Made by a program: the position numbers and the translations under genes. A model generated the notes under the pieces. It did no database searches. It was not told where the DNA came from and was given only the letters and a program-made list of their open reading frames with translations. A stretch of 64,000 nt of DNA from an uncultured Flavobacteriales bacterium (GTDB lineage Bacteria; Bacteroidota; Bacteroidia; Flavobacteriales_D; Crocinitomicaceae), in NCBI GenBank assembly GCA_903939755.1, contig CAJAII010000077.1, forward strand, positions 226,508 through 290,507, in the 5' to 3' direction. This document shows positions 42,634 to 52,603 of this stretch, piece after piece; within the stretch, counting starts at the first letter, position 1; each line of letters starts with the position of its first letter.

Positions 42634-43926
42634 ATGAAATATTCTCCTATAAACGCTGCGCTTTTTATTCAAAATCGTGCTGCTTTTGTTAATCAAATGG
42701 AAAAGGGCGCCTTGGCTGTCTTTAATTCCAATGATATCTTTCCAATAAGCGCCGATAGTTCGATGCCATTTCAACAACACCGAGATATTTTTTACCTCAG
42801 CGGAGTTGATCAAGAAGAATCTATTCTTGTCCTATCTCCGAATGCCAGTAATCCAGCTCATAAAGAAGTGTTGTTTTTAAAAGAAACAAGTGAATTAATC
42901 GCCATCTGGGAAGGAGAGAAACTTACGAAAGAAACCGCGCTGCAAGTCTCTGGTATAAAAACGGTCTATTGGTTGCAACAATTCCCTGTCATCTTCAAGC
43001 AATTAATGGCGGAATGCGATGCTATTTATCTAAATACCAACGAGCATTTAAGAGCTTCAACAGAAGTAGAAACAAGAGAAGATCGATTTATAAAAAAAGT
43101 GCGGATTGATTATCCCGCGCATCAAACGTTGAAATCTGCACCAATATTACACAAAATTCGCGCTATTAAAAGCCAAGTGGAAATTGATTTAATGCAAACG
43201 GCCTGTAATATAACTGAAGCAGGTTTTAGAAGACTTTTGGGGTTTGTAAAACCTGGTGTTTGGGAATATGAAATTGAAGCGGAATTAGTGCACGAATTCA
43301 TAAAACGCCGGTCGAAAGGTTTTGCCTATACACCAATTATTGCCTCGGGGAAGAGTGCGTGTGTCTTACATTATATAGAGAACAATAATTTGTGTCAAGA
43401 TGGTGAGGTAATATTATTAGATGTAGCGGCGGAATACGCCAATTATTCTTCTGATTTAACGCGTTGTCTTCCGGTTAATGGCCGTTTTTCTGAGAGACAA
43501 AAAGCGGTATACAATGCCGTACTTCATGTAAAAAAAGAAGCGGAAAAATTGTTGGTGCCTGGAACTTTATTGCCTGATTACCACAAACAAGTTGGTTTAT
43601 TAATGGAAGAACAATTGGTTCTGTTAGGCTTGATTTCCCTCGACGATATTAAAAACCAAAAGCCAGAATGGCCCGCTTATAAAAAATATTTTATGCACGG
43701 CACTTCTCATTTTATCGGACTTGATACGCATGATGTGGGGCTTTGGCACCAACCCATTCAAGCAGGAATGGTTTTTACTTGTGAGCCGGGGATTTACATA
43801 CCTGAAGAAAATTTAGGAATTCGTTTAGAGGACGATTTGGTCGTCCAAGAAAAAGGAGAACCTTTTAATTTGATGAAAAATATCCCACTTGAAGTTGAGG
43901 CGATTGAGGATTTGATGAACGCTTAA
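42634..43926 (+). CDS. M24 family metallopeptidase, aminopeptidase P type
   Basis: The 430-residue enzyme has an aminopeptidase P N-terminal domain and a C-terminal pita-bread domain. Its metal ligands are two Asp in LLDVAAEYANYSSDLTR, His in HGTSHFIGLDTHD, Glu in TCEPGIYI and Glu in GIRLEDDL. It removes N-terminal residues ahead of proline. There is no signal peptide, so it acts in the cytoplasm. The neighbouring hydrolase gene begins one base after its stop codon. Confidence 0.93.
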   Translation: MKYSPINAALFIQNRAAFVNQMEKGALAVFNSNDIFPISADSSMPFQQHRDIFYLSGVDQEESILVLSPNASNPAHKEVLFLKETSELIAIWEGEKLTKETALQVSGIKTVYWLQQFPVIFKQLMAECDAIYLNTNEHLRASTEVETREDRFIKKVRIDYPAHQTLKSAPILHKIRAIKSQVEIDLMQTACNITEAGFRRLLGFVKPGVWEYEIEAELVHEFIKRRSKGFAYTPIIASGKSACVLHYIENNNLCQDGEVILLDVAAEYANYSSDLTRCLPVNGRFSERQKAVYNAVLHVKKEAEKLLVPGTLLPDYHKQVGLLMEEQLVLLGLISLDDIKNQKPEWPAYKKYFMHGTSHFIGLDTHDVGLWHQPIQAGMVFTCEPGIYIPEENLGIRLEDDLVVQEKGEPFNLMKNIPLEVEAIEDLMNA

Positions 43927-43927
43927 C

Positions 43928-44671
43928 ATGCTTTACTCAACTGGTTTTGGCTCGGGACCTGTCCTAGTATTTATTCATGGTTTTTTAGAATCTTCCACCA
44001 TGTGGGATGTTTTACCTCTCAATGACCTTAATCATAAGTGTATATTTATTGATCTACCTGGTCATGGAAAATCCGCTTTAGAAAACATACCTGAAGAACC
44101 GTCTATATGTTGGATGGCCAATCAAGTTATTGCTACACTAGAAGGGTTGGATGTCTCTTCATTTTCTATTGTTGGACATTCGATGGGGGGGTATGTGGCG
44201 ATGGAAATCAAAAGACAAATGCCTGATTGTAGAAAAGTCGTTTTGCTTAATTCTAATTTTTGGACCGACGGAGAACAGAAGAAAAAAGACAGGGTGCGCG
44301 TTGCTTCACTCGTTTTGAAAGCCAAAAACCTCTTTATTCAAGAAGCTATTCCGCACTTGTTTAATGATATACAAAAACACGAAACAACTATTTTAAACTT
44401 GGTCAAAGAAGCAAAAAAAATGGACGCTGGTGCTATTGCATTTTCCTCGTTAGCCATGAGAAATAGAACGGATTTTAGTGCTCATATTCAGAAAAACCCA
44501 CGTGATTATCTTTTTATTCATGGTGTATTAGACAGACTTGTTGAAGTGGAAGAATACAGTAGAAAAACCGAAGCCTTTCCAGAACAACTTTGCCTAATCG
44601 ATGGGGCCGGTCATATGTCTCCTTGGGAAAACCCTAAGGCGGTAATGACTGGTATTCGTTCTATTCTATAA
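43928..44671 (+). CDS. Alpha/beta hydrolase
   Basis: The 247-residue protein shows the oxyanion HGFLESSTMW near residues 17-26, the nucleophile elbow GHSMGG (Ser near 83) and the catalytic His in GAGHMSPWENP near the C terminus, preceded by an Asp in LDRLVE. The substrate is unknown; MenH-, esterase- and haloalkane-type relatives share this pattern. It starts right after the M24 peptidase stop codon and overlaps the convergent adhesin gene by six bases. Confidence 0.88.
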   Translation: MLYSTGFGSGPVLVFIHGFLESSTMWDVLPLNDLNHKCIFIDLPGHGKSALENIPEEPSICWMANQVIATLEGLDVSSFSIVGHSMGGYVAMEIKRQMPDCRKVVLLNSNFWTDGEQKKKDRVRVASLVLKAKNLFIQEAIPHLFNDIQKHETTILNLVKEAKKMDAGAIAFSSLAMRNRTDFSAHIQKNPRDYLFIHGVLDRLVEVEEYSRKTEAFPEQLCLIDGAGHMSPWENPKAVMTGIRSIL

Positions 44672-47491
44672 AATTGTAATGTGTCCGGAGGCCTCACGAC
44701 CATCACTGGTTGTTAATTTATAAAAATAAACTCCCGGCTGTAATTTGTTTCCTTTCAGATCTTCTCCTTTAAATTCTAAAGATTGGTTGTTCATTTCATA
44801 GACGAGATTTCCCCATCTATTTAAAATGTACAGGTTAAATTCCGTACAATCGACAAACAAAGAATTAATAGTTAAAACATCATTTATTCCATCATTATTG
44901 GTGGTTAATACATTCGGAATCTCTAGATTATCAATGGTCACAGATGGAATAATAGTAAAAAGAAGTTGCGTATTAAAATCACAACCATTTTCTCCTTCTA
45001 TAAATAATGTTGCGGTGTAGTCGCCAGAATTTACGAAGGAATTTACGAAGCTAGCGGAGTTAAAATCTCCAATTCCTGTTATGGTCCAATAAAGTTGGTC
45101 AATAACATAATTTCCAAGGAGTAACTCAGTACTAAAGGTGGCAACCTGTCCACATTGCGGGGTAACCTGTGGAATAAGTTGCGGTATTGATGTAATGATT
45201 ACATCCGCGGTATCACTCACAGGACAGCCCTGCGAGCTAGTTGCAATTAGTATGGCGGTATAATTTCCGACGGAATCGTAAACATGTGTTCCATTGGCGT
45301 TCGTTCCTGTTTGACCATCACCATAGTTTATGAAATAAGTACAATTTGTGTTCGGCGGGGCGATTGTAGACCAAGCCAATGTAGTACTGTAGGTTGCCGT
45401 TTCTCCATCACATAAGGGGCTTAAGTTGAGGTTAATCGCCGGATAAGGATTATACGTTATTGAAAAAGTGTCTGCCGCAGTGCAATTATTTTGAGTCGTT
45501 AATTCAACCCAATAAGTTTGAATGGAATAAGCCCCATTAGTTGCTATTACGTTGTTCAAGGTTTGTCCGGAACCTAAACTATTAGCCGATTCGTACCATG
45601 TAATACTCGCCATTGGATCTGATGGATCAGTTTGATACGTACTTAGAAATCCTGTTGCATTGCCGCAGGTATCTATAGGGCCGGCATATTGAATTGTATT
45701 AGGGCCTAACACCACTATGGTGTCTTGATTCAATGGAGACACACAATTTCCCAAAGAGGAAACTAATGAAACCGTATAATTACCTGGAGATAATGCGCTT
45801 AAATTAAAGTTGGTCCCTTGTAAATTTAACGTATCGTTAAAAACCCAATCATAGGAGAAAAAATTAGCTGCATTTGTTGAAACAAAAAGGGTGTCTCCAA
45901 AACACAAAGGTGAATTCGTTATTATTCCTGGTAGAGGAGGAGTAGCAATGATAATTATAGCTACTGTATCGGGTATTAATTCACATGATCCCGCAGTAAA
46001 TCCACTTATAACATAATTTCCTGATTGCGCAGGAACAACATTAAGTAACTGTAGGTTAATACCATTGGAATTAAGCCCCAAAGGTCCAGACCAATTATAC
46101 GTTGCCCCTGGCAATGAATCCGTTGTTAATGCCAAGGTGTCGCCACTACAAAGAATGGATGCCTCCGCCTCTATTTCGTATTTATATGCAGCAAAATCAC
46201 TAAAATAACCATATCTACAACCCGAGTTTGCGCCACCATGTATTACTCCGAGGTGAAATTTAGAGTTTGGATTTTCTATTCTACTTGCTTGCTGTACACC
46301 GATAAATGAAGACCCATCAATTTGTGCATATTTCCATGTGCCTGATGTTCCGGGTACCGGCTGGAATATACCAGGGCCTATATTAGCTGGGGAGCCATTT
46401 AGCGTAAATGTGTTTTCTCCCCCTGTCGGCACTAAAATATTAATCGCAAAAAACTCGTTGGTAGACCGCACGAAAGCAACTGTGTTTGAGCCAGTACAAA
46501 CAACCGGCGGAACAATTGCACCGCCAACCTCACAACCGAACCCAGAGGTGTGTAAAACATAAACCGGTTTATCTGATTGTATATATGCCGTAGCATTCGA
46601 TTGAGTATGAACGTACATGTCTGTTGTGTTTAATAAGGAGACGTTAACACCGTCTATTGTTACTTGCGTATTATTTTGGGTGGCAACAATATATACTTTG
46701 TCTGGACCATTTAAATATCCTTTGATGGTAATGTGTTCTTTGCCTGTTACCGAAATCGGTATGATTTGATCCCCCATTATATCGGCGCAACCGCCGTATG
46801 GTGCGCCTGACATAGAATCATCAACAATAGTAATTGCGATAGGTTTATCAGCCGTAACCGTAGATCCCGATAAATGCAATCCCGCAGCAGTGCTTACCGC
46901 TTGGGCACTGTAAGTTTCTCCTTTTTGAAGAATTATTACAAAAGGAACGTTGGCAGGATGCCCAACAATATCGTTTTTTGGATTTATAGTGACTGTTGTA
47001 TTATTTTGAGTGGCTACAATATCAAAACCAGATCGGGCATATGCGGCATTATTAAGAAAGTTTTGGAATGGCACAATAAATTGAGTTCCTATGGAATTCT
47101 TTCCTTTAAGCGTAAATATATCCGGGTTACAATTGCAGGTTGGTGTCACTTCATAATAAGCCATGATAGGGGTGGTGGAAACAATTTTAAACCCGAAAGG
47201 CAAAATCGTGTTTGGTGGTTTATTTTCTGTAATATCAATCCAGGGTGTTAAGTCGAGTGTTTGTGCTGCATTTATTCCAATGTTAATTATTTGTATCGGA
47301 AAAGCCGGATTTGCGGGCTGAGAGATGGTAATTGTTGCGGCCGTATTTAAGGTCGCAAACCTTAAAACAATAGGCCTGTCTCCATGGCTTTGAGCAACCT
47401 CTGGCGCAACAAACCAAAAAAGCGTATCTGTTTGACCAAAAGAAAAGGCCACCCGAAAAACAATTGCAACAAATAAAACAAATTTATTCAT
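44666..47491 (-). CDS. Large secreted protein with IgGFc-binding-like N-terminal part, PKD-like repeats and type B T9SS domain
   Basis: The 941-residue precursor has a signal peptide (about 1-19). The next ~400 residues contain repeated VATQNNT-type strands, GTQFIVPFQNFL, and GCADIMGDQIIPI, resembling the IgGFc-binding domain found in surface proteins of animals and Bacteroidota. Ig/PKD-like repeats follow (TYNWSG, YFINYGDGQTGTNANGTHVYDS). The end is a CHU_C domain (NVLTTNNDGINDVLTI; NLYILNRWGNLVYEM). Export through T9SS to the cell surface is inferred. An adhesive role is likely but the binding target is unknown. Confidence 0.82.
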   Translation of the reverse strand: MNKFVLFVAIVFRVAFSFGQTDTLFWFVAPEVAQSHGDRPIVLRFATLNTAATITISQPANPAFPIQIINIGINAAQTLDLTPWIDITENKPPNTILPFGFKIVSTTPIMAYYEVTPTCNCNPDIFTLKGKNSIGTQFIVPFQNFLNNAAYARSGFDIVATQNNTTVTINPKNDIVGHPANVPFVIILQKGETYSAQAVSTAAGLHLSGSTVTADKPIAITIVDDSMSGAPYGGCADIMGDQIIPISVTGKEHITIKGYLNGPDKVYIVATQNNTQVTIDGVNVSLLNTTDMYVHTQSNATAYIQSDKPVYVLHTSGFGCEVGGAIVPPVVCTGSNTVAFVRSTNEFFAINILVPTGGENTFTLNGSPANIGPGIFQPVPGTSGTWKYAQIDGSSFIGVQQASRIENPNSKFHLGVIHGGANSGCRYGYFSDFAAYKYEIEAEASILCSGDTLALTTDSLPGATYNWSGPLGLNSNGINLQLLNVVPAQSGNYVISGFTAGSCELIPDTVAIIIIATPPLPGIITNSPLCFGDTLFVSTNAANFFSYDWVFNDTLNLQGTNFNLSALSPGNYTVSLVSSLGNCVSPLNQDTIVVLGPNTIQYAGPIDTCGNATGFLSTYQTDPSDPMASITWYESANSLGSGQTLNNVIATNGAYSIQTYWVELTTQNNCTAADTFSITYNPYPAINLNLSPLCDGETATYSTTLAWSTIAPPNTNCTYFINYGDGQTGTNANGTHVYDSVGNYTAILIATSSQGCPVSDTADVIITSIPQLIPQVTPQCGQVATFSTELLLGNYVIDQLYWTITGIGDFNSASFVNSFVNSGDYTATLFIEGENGCDFNTQLLFTIIPSVTIDNLEIPNVLTTNNDGINDVLTINSLFVDCTEFNLYILNRWGNLVYEMNNQSLEFKGEDLKGNKLQPGVYFYKLTTSDGREASGHITIL

Positions 47492-47516
47492 GATTCATTA
47501 CATAAAGAAACGGCAC

Positions 47517-49835
47517 TTAATTTTTAATTATCCGCATGATTCGTTGTTCATCACTTGAGCGCACTTCAACAAAATAAATTCCTGGTGCATAATCCATTTT
47601 TGCAGTAAATGTCTCTGCACCATCAATATAGAAAACATCTATTAATCTATTGTTTGCGTCAAATAAATTGATAGCTCCCGTAAATGCCTCATTGAATGTT
47701 ATGCTCCATTGATTTTGCACTGGATTTGGAAAAATCTTAATGCCTGATAAACTGCCCTCGTTAATAGAAACATAATTAATCGCTATGCAATTCGATGTGT
47801 CTGTACAGCCATTAAAATTGGTTGTCACAACGGCATAGGTGCCGTTTTGGGTTACCGTATAACTTGAGTCTGTTTCGCCTGGTATATTGCCAATTGTTTG
47901 GCAATTTATCCATTGGTATTGAAGGCCAGAAAGGCTCGAATTTATCACCAAACCATTTGCGGAAATTGTATTGTTAATCTGCTCCAAGGAAAGATTTAAT
48001 GTCACTATGCTGTCACAACCTTGCAGGTTTGTTTGGTTGGATGTGTAGGTTCCTGATTGTGTATAAGACGTGCCATTGAACAAATAACTATCTCCTTGAC
48101 AAATAGAAACATCAAGCGTAATCATATCACTTTGACAGGTTGTATTTATAAAATCTAAGTAATTTGAGGTGAGTAATTGTATACTTGAATAACCAACAAG
48201 TGGTGAAGCCATCGTTGTTGGGTTGACGTTAGAAACCCCAACAGAAGATGGATAAGTAAAGGTCCAAGCGCTTGGGCCCGGTACGGCCAACATATCTGTT
48301 ACTGTCATGGATTGATTTGTACATGTTGCATAAGAAACTTGTATTTCTGGCTGAGCTGCTAAGTTGAAAGAAATAGAATCAATTGCTAAAGAATCTCCTG
48401 ATGCTAAATAAATAGAAGCAGAAATACCTGCGGCACCTGCGCCTCCTGCTCCACCATTTCCTCCTGCTCCACCGTTTCCTCCCTTACCACCTTCGCCAAT
48501 TTCAGCCGAACAAGTTGTTTGGCGCGCTGCACCAATTCCGCCCGCAGCTCCTGCGCCGCCAATTCCTCCGTTTCCTCCGTTTCCTCCATTTCCTGTTAAA
48601 ACAAAACAATCCATGAACTGACCTGAAAGGCCGTTGTCATTTAAATAAATCCCGAAAGAGCTTCCGCCACCATAACCGCCTGTACCTCCATCACCACCTT
48701 GTCCACCTCCACCACCACCAGAACCTCCGTTTCCGGGTCCATTATCACATAAGGTGCATGTTTGTCTGCCTCCACCACCTCCAGAACCGCCTCCAGAACC
48801 ACCACACGCAAATGTTCCCGATGGCGCTTGCGCTCCAGGTGTCCAAAAACCATTAACCACAAGGCCATTTGGCCCTAAACCACCCGCTACTCCATTCGTG
48901 CCTGCTGCCCCATTAAGTCCATCTGTTGCGTCTCCTCCTGGATCACCATCTAATCCTCGTGCACCACCCGTTCCTCCAGGCAAACAAGCAGATGAGCCAC
49001 CTGTGGCGCTTAGTCCGGCATTGTTACCGGAACATTCGTCTCCGCCGGCACCGCCACCAGATCCACCTCCACCATTTCGGCCTGAACCGACAGATCCTGC
49101 TACTCCATTATTTTGTTGGCCAGTATTTGCTGCGCCTCCTGAACCTCCCGGTGTGCCTCCGCCTCCTTGGCCGCCTGCTCCGCCAGCACCGCCTGCTTGA
49201 CCGCTACTAAAAGTACAGGATCCTCCATTACAAGAGCCTGAAGAACCCATTGTACCATTTCCTCCACTAACGCCATTTGCACCTGCGGCACCATCAAAAC
49301 CATTTGATGCATTCCCAATAATTAATTGACAACGAACAAATTTATAATCGGAACAGCTATCCAAATAAACACCATAAAGGGATGTTCCATATGGTGCTGC
49401 TAATGTAGAAGCTGGCGCATTTGCTACTTGTATTGTTAGGTCTTGAAAACGAAAAAAGTTCTTGTTTGAAATTTCAAAAGCGCTGATTCGTAAAGAGGTG
49501 TTCGGCCCCTGAGGATTAAGATTGGTTCTGTAAATGGTACTTGCCCCTGCCAAGCTTGTCTTTGTCCATGCCAGGGTATCAATAAAGCCCCCTTCAATCG
49601 TTATGTTATTGCCATTAAGTGAAAGGCTATTATCAATAGAATACTGCCCTGTCGCTAAACGTATATAAGTACCATTTCCCGCGGTAAGTATTGCGGTTTG
49701 AATATCCAACGGGGAAGCTTGTGTTCCCAAGCCCAAAGGCGTGCCGCTAGGACTTACATATACAAATTGACATTGGGAATGACCAATAGTTTGAATAAAA
49801 ATAAAGGATAAAATGGCGAGTATAGTTGTTTTCAT
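47517..49835 (-). CDS. Very Gly-rich T9SS-secreted protein
   Basis: The 772-residue precursor has a signal peptide (about 1-20). A parallel-beta-helix-like opening follows (VYVSPSGTPLGLGTQASPLDIQ), as in right-handed beta-helix surface proteins. Residues about 175-470 are packed with Gly in GG-x-GG and GAGG/GNGG steps, interrupted by short Cys- and Asn-containing loops. A T9SS type A domain (IFPNPVQNQ) closes the protein. Its function is not known; it may form a structural fibre or matrix layer. The repetitive DNA makes assembly errors possible. It is transcribed towards the IgGFc-like gene. Confidence 0.8.
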   Translation of the reverse strand: MKTTILAILSFIFIQTIGHSQCQFVYVSPSGTPLGLGTQASPLDIQTAILTAGNGTYIRLATGQYSIDNSLSLNGNNITIEGGFIDTLAWTKTSLAGASTIYRTNLNPQGPNTSLRISAFEISNKNFFRFQDLTIQVANAPASTLAAPYGTSLYGVYLDSCSDYKFVRCQLIIGNASNGFDGAAGANGVSGGNGTMGSSGSCNGGSCTFSSGQAGGAGGAGGQGGGGTPGGSGGAANTGQQNNGVAGSVGSGRNGGGGSGGGAGGDECSGNNAGLSATGGSSACLPGGTGGARGLDGDPGGDATDGLNGAAGTNGVAGGLGPNGLVVNGFWTPGAQAPSGTFACGGSGGGSGGGGGRQTCTLCDNGPGNGGSGGGGGGQGGDGGTGGYGGGSSFGIYLNDNGLSGQFMDCFVLTGNGGNGGNGGIGGAGAAGGIGAARQTTCSAEIGEGGKGGNGGAGGNGGAGGAGAAGISASIYLASGDSLAIDSISFNLAAQPEIQVSYATCTNQSMTVTDMLAVPGPSAWTFTYPSSVGVSNVNPTTMASPLVGYSSIQLLTSNYLDFINTTCQSDMITLDVSICQGDSYLFNGTSYTQSGTYTSNQTNLQGCDSIVTLNLSLEQINNTISANGLVINSSLSGLQYQWINCQTIGNIPGETDSSYTVTQNGTYAVVTTNFNGCTDTSNCIAINYVSINEGSLSGIKIFPNPVQNQWSITFNEAFTGAINLFDANNRLIDVFYIDGAETFTAKMDYAPGIYFVEVRSSDEQRIMRIIKN

Positions 49836-49876
49836 ATCGTTTTTTTTTTAGTTAAAGATACGTAAATTATTGAACG

Positions 49877-50560
49877 TTAACTCCTAATTAGCTCAATCCA
49901 ATTCTCAATGGTTTGTGCTTTATCGATGGAAAAGGGGCCGGAGTTTGTTCTCCGCAAAGAAATTAAGGTTCCACCAATTCCCATCTTTTTTCCAAAATCA
50001 TGTGCTATTGACCTAATATAGGTGCCCTTTGAGCATTTAATTACAAATGTGATTTCGGGGTAACTTGAGGCGTCGATCTCGAATGAGTTTATTTTAATCC
50101 AATTGGGTTTTAGAATTAATTCTTTTCCCTCGCGTGCATAATCATACGCGCGTTTGCCATTCACTTGTTTGGCAGAATACACCGGGGGTACTTGTTCTTG
50201 TTCGCCTATAAAAGAAAGTCGAACGGACTCTAAGGCCTCCAAAGATAAGGGAGGGACAACAACTTCCGTGTCAAATGTTGTTTCTAAATCATAAGATGGC
50301 GTTGTTTTTCCCAACAAAATTGTTCCTGAATATTCTTTGTCTTGGCCTATCATACCCTCAATAAGCTTGGTGTTTTTGCCAGTACAAATAACTAAAAGTC
50401 CGGTTGCTAAAGGGTCAAGTGTTCCTGCGTGACCCACCTTAATCTTTTTAACATTCAATTTTTGTTTGATGTTCCAGCGTATCTTGTTGACAACATCAAA
50501 AGATGTCCAACCCAAAGGTTTGTCTATCAATAATGTTTCGCCGGTTTGATAATCTAACAT
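49877..50560 (-). CDS. truB: tRNA pseudouridine(55) synthase
   Basis: The 227-residue enzyme makes pseudouridine 55 in the tRNA T-loop. The catalytic Asp is D49 in KVGHAGTLDPLATG, with the YSAKQVNGKRAYDYAREG segment in the middle. The PUA-like C-terminal domain of the E. coli enzyme is absent, as in the shorter Bacteroidota form. It follows uppP by nine bases in a conserved envelope-gene cluster. Confidence 0.95.
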   Translation of the reverse strand: MLDYQTGETLLIDKPLGWTSFDVVNKIRWNIKQKLNVKKIKVGHAGTLDPLATGLLVICTGKNTKLIEGMIGQDKEYSGTILLGKTTPSYDLETTFDTEVVVPPLSLEALESVRLSFIGEQEQVPPVYSAKQVNGKRAYDYAREGKELILKPNWIKINSFEIDASSYPEITFVIKCSKGTYIRSIAHDFGKKMGIGGTLISLRRTNSGPFSIDKAQTIENWIELIRS

Positions 50561-50569
50561 ATTGAAAAA

Positions 50570-51397
50570 CTAAGCAATAAAGCAATAATATAAGATGAAA
50601 GATAATCCTAAGATTATTCTGTACCATCCCCACATTTTGAATCCATATTTCTTAAGAATTCCTATGAAAAACTTAATGGCTAAAAGTGCTACAAAAAACG
50701 CAATAACATTACCAATGATAAACAACCCCATATGATTGGCTTGCAGTAACATTTCGTATCCTTTCATTTCCACAAAACTTCCTCCACTTAACGGAACAGA
50801 CCAGTCTTTTAGAAAAATGGAGTAACACGTAACCGCGAGCATTGTCGGTACTGCTAAGAAAAAACTAAATTCAGCGGCCATACGCATACTTAGTTTTTGT
50901 TGCATTCCCCCAATTATCGAAGCGGCCGCCCTACTTGTTCCTGGCATCATAGCCAAACATTGCCAAAAACCAATTGTTATGGCGCTTTTATTGCTAATCT
51001 CCGACTCATTGTCTATTGGAGTGTCTTGAAATATTTTATGGATGAACAATAGTATTACCCCGCCTAAAATTAAAACGATTGCTATAGGAATTGGTTTTTC
51101 AAGAACGGCCTCAATTTTATCATCAAAAAGTTTTCCGAGTACCAAGGCTGGAATTACTGCCAGTGTTATTTTTAAATAAAATTTATACGATGTAAAATCA
51201 AAGAATTTTTTCCAATACAAAACAACAACCGCTAGAATAGCACCAAACTGTATGGAAACCTGAAACATTTTAACGAACACGTCTTTCTCAACTCCGAAAA
51301 TAGAGCTAGTAAAAATCATGTGTGCAGTGGAAGATACGGGAAGGAATTCTGTTAAGCCTTCAATGATTGCTAATACAATCGCTTGTAAAAAAGTCAT
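50570..51397 (-). CDS. uppP: Undecaprenyl-diphosphatase
   Basis: The 275-residue, eight-helix membrane enzyme recycles the lipid carrier for peptidoglycan by removing a phosphate from undecaprenyl pyrophosphate; its activity also gives bacitracin tolerance. Motifs are EGLTEFLPVSSTAH near residues 13-26 and PGTSRAAASIIGG near 171-183. The order ftsX, DUF3098, uppP, truB is characteristic of Bacteroidota. Confidence 0.95.
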   Translation of the reverse strand: MTFLQAIVLAIIEGLTEFLPVSSTAHMIFTSSIFGVEKDVFVKMFQVSIQFGAILAVVVLYWKKFFDFTSYKFYLKITLAVIPALVLGKLFDDKIEAVLEKPIPIAIVLILGGVILLFIHKIFQDTPIDNESEISNKSAITIGFWQCLAMMPGTSRAAASIIGGMQQKLSMRMAAEFSFFLAVPTMLAVTCYSIFLKDWSVPLSGGSFVEMKGYEMLLQANHMGLFIIGNVIAFFVALLAIKFFIGILKKYGFKMWGWYRIILGLSFILYYCFIA

Positions 51398-51406
51398 GCT
51401 GGCAGG

Positions 51407-51712
51407 TTATTTTTTAACCTTTACCGAAGCAGGTGCTTCTTTTTCTTTTTGTATCAACTCGTTTTCTGGTGTGTCTTGGTGCTTTTGTTTTTTCATGATA
51501 CTAAAAAGTATAACACCATAACCTGCCAATATAAAAATAGGCGCTATCGTAATTCTTACTGTACTAAACAGTGCATCGCCATCGAATTTCGTTGGGTCTT
51601 CCGACCCCCCGCCAATCATTAGTAAAAATCCAATTACATTAATTACTAAACCTACTAATAGAATTTTATAGTTTTCTGGTTGGAAACCGAAGTGTTTGAT
51701 GGGATTTTTCAT
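51407..51712 (-). CDS. DUF3098 family small membrane protein
   Basis: The 101-residue protein has two membrane segments (about 17-35 and 52-70), a GGGSEDP turn between them, and a Lys/Glu-rich C-terminal tail. This is the DUF3098 family, found almost only between ftsX and uppP in Bacteroidota. A role in cell division or envelope synthesis is suggested by position only. It is linked to ftsX by a six-base gap. Confidence 0.85.
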   Translation of the reverse strand: MKNPIKHFGFQPENYKILLVGLVINVIGFLLMIGGGSEDPTKFDGDALFSTVRITIAPIFILAGYGVILFSIMKKQKHQDTPENELIQKEKEAPASVKVKK

Positions 51713-51718
51713 AGCCTA

Positions 51719-52603
51719 TTAATATAAATCATCTAGTTTCATGCGAAGATACTTGTTTAATGCAAACCAAGTTGATACAAGTGTAATAAAAATACCTATA
51801 AATATCAGAGAGGCTATGAGTAAGATTAATACTTGCCAAGAGAAAGATATCTCTATCGTTTCTATAACATTGTTCAGGGCGAAGAAGACTGTCATTAATA
51901 AACATAAGGCAACTATTGCAGAAATTAATCCTTGCAGAACAGACTTTAAAAGAAAGGGGCGGCGGATATAACTTCCGGTGGCACCCACTAAAGTCATTGT
52001 TTTTATTGTGAAGCGTTTAGCATATAAAGACATCCTGATCGTGTTGTTTATCATGGCTACGGCAATAATAATTAATAGGGCTGCAATCGATAAAAATAAC
52101 AAAACGAATTGTTGGAAGCCAAGATTCACTTTTTCCACACTTGATTCGTCGTAATTCACCTCATCAATCTGATTGGGGAATTGTTTTAATAATTTTGCTT
52201 TTATTTTTTTCATGCCCTGCTTATTGGCAAATTTAACGTTAGGCGAAAAACACAAAGAGGGCGGTAACGGATTTTCTCCCTCTAATAGTTCTATGATTTC
52301 CGCTTGATCTTTACCCCCAAATTCTTGAATTGCTCTTTCCGAAGATACAAACCAGACCTTTTTAAATTCGCCCCAAGATTTCAAGCGAAGCTCCACTTGT
52401 TTTATGTCTGCATCATTTAATTTTGGATTAAAAAAAATATCGCCTTGGAGACTTTCTTTTGCTTGGTTTTGAATGTTGCTTAATCCAAACATTCCACTTA
52501 GAACTATTCCTATCATGAATAATACCAGTGATATTCCAATAATGGTAGAAACATAACTAGTCTTAATTCCTCTTTTATTGTATTTTTCTATTGCCTTTGA
52601 CAT
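51719..52603 (-). CDS. ftsX: Cell-division ABC transporter permease FtsX
   Basis: The 294-residue protein has four membrane segments (near 25, 170, 220 and 265), with a large extracytoplasmic loop between the first and second, as in FtsX. Together with ATPase FtsE (not in the window) it controls peptidoglycan hydrolases at the division site. The segment VAMINNTIRMSLYAKRFTIKTMTLVGAT is typical. It starts the minus-strand group with DUF3098, uppP and truB. Confidence 0.9.
   Translation of the reverse strand: MSKAIEKYNKRGIKTSYVSTIIGISLVLFMIGIVLSGMFGLSNIQNQAKESLQGDIFFNPKLNDADIKQVELRLKSWGEFKKVWFVSSERAIQEFGGKDQAEIIELLEGENPLPPSLCFSPNVKFANKQGMKKIKAKLLKQFPNQIDEVNYDESSVEKVNLGFQQFVLLFLSIAALLIIIAVAMINNTIRMSLYAKRFTIKTMTLVGATGSYIRRPFLLKSVLQGLISAIVALCLLMTVFFALNNVIETIEISFSWQVLILLIASLIFIGIFITLVSTWFALNKYLRMKLDDLY

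Noticed and set aside
48754..49200. A Pro-rich open frame on the plus strand (about 148 residues)
   Set aside because: It is the antisense shadow of the Gly-rich codons (GGN reads as NCC) in the T9SS protein on the minus strand; it has no start signal and no family likeness.
48420..49210. Possible CRISPR or tandem repeat array
   Set aside because: The repeats are short Gly-codon steps of variable spacing inside one reading frame; there are no constant direct repeats with unique spacers and no cas genes.
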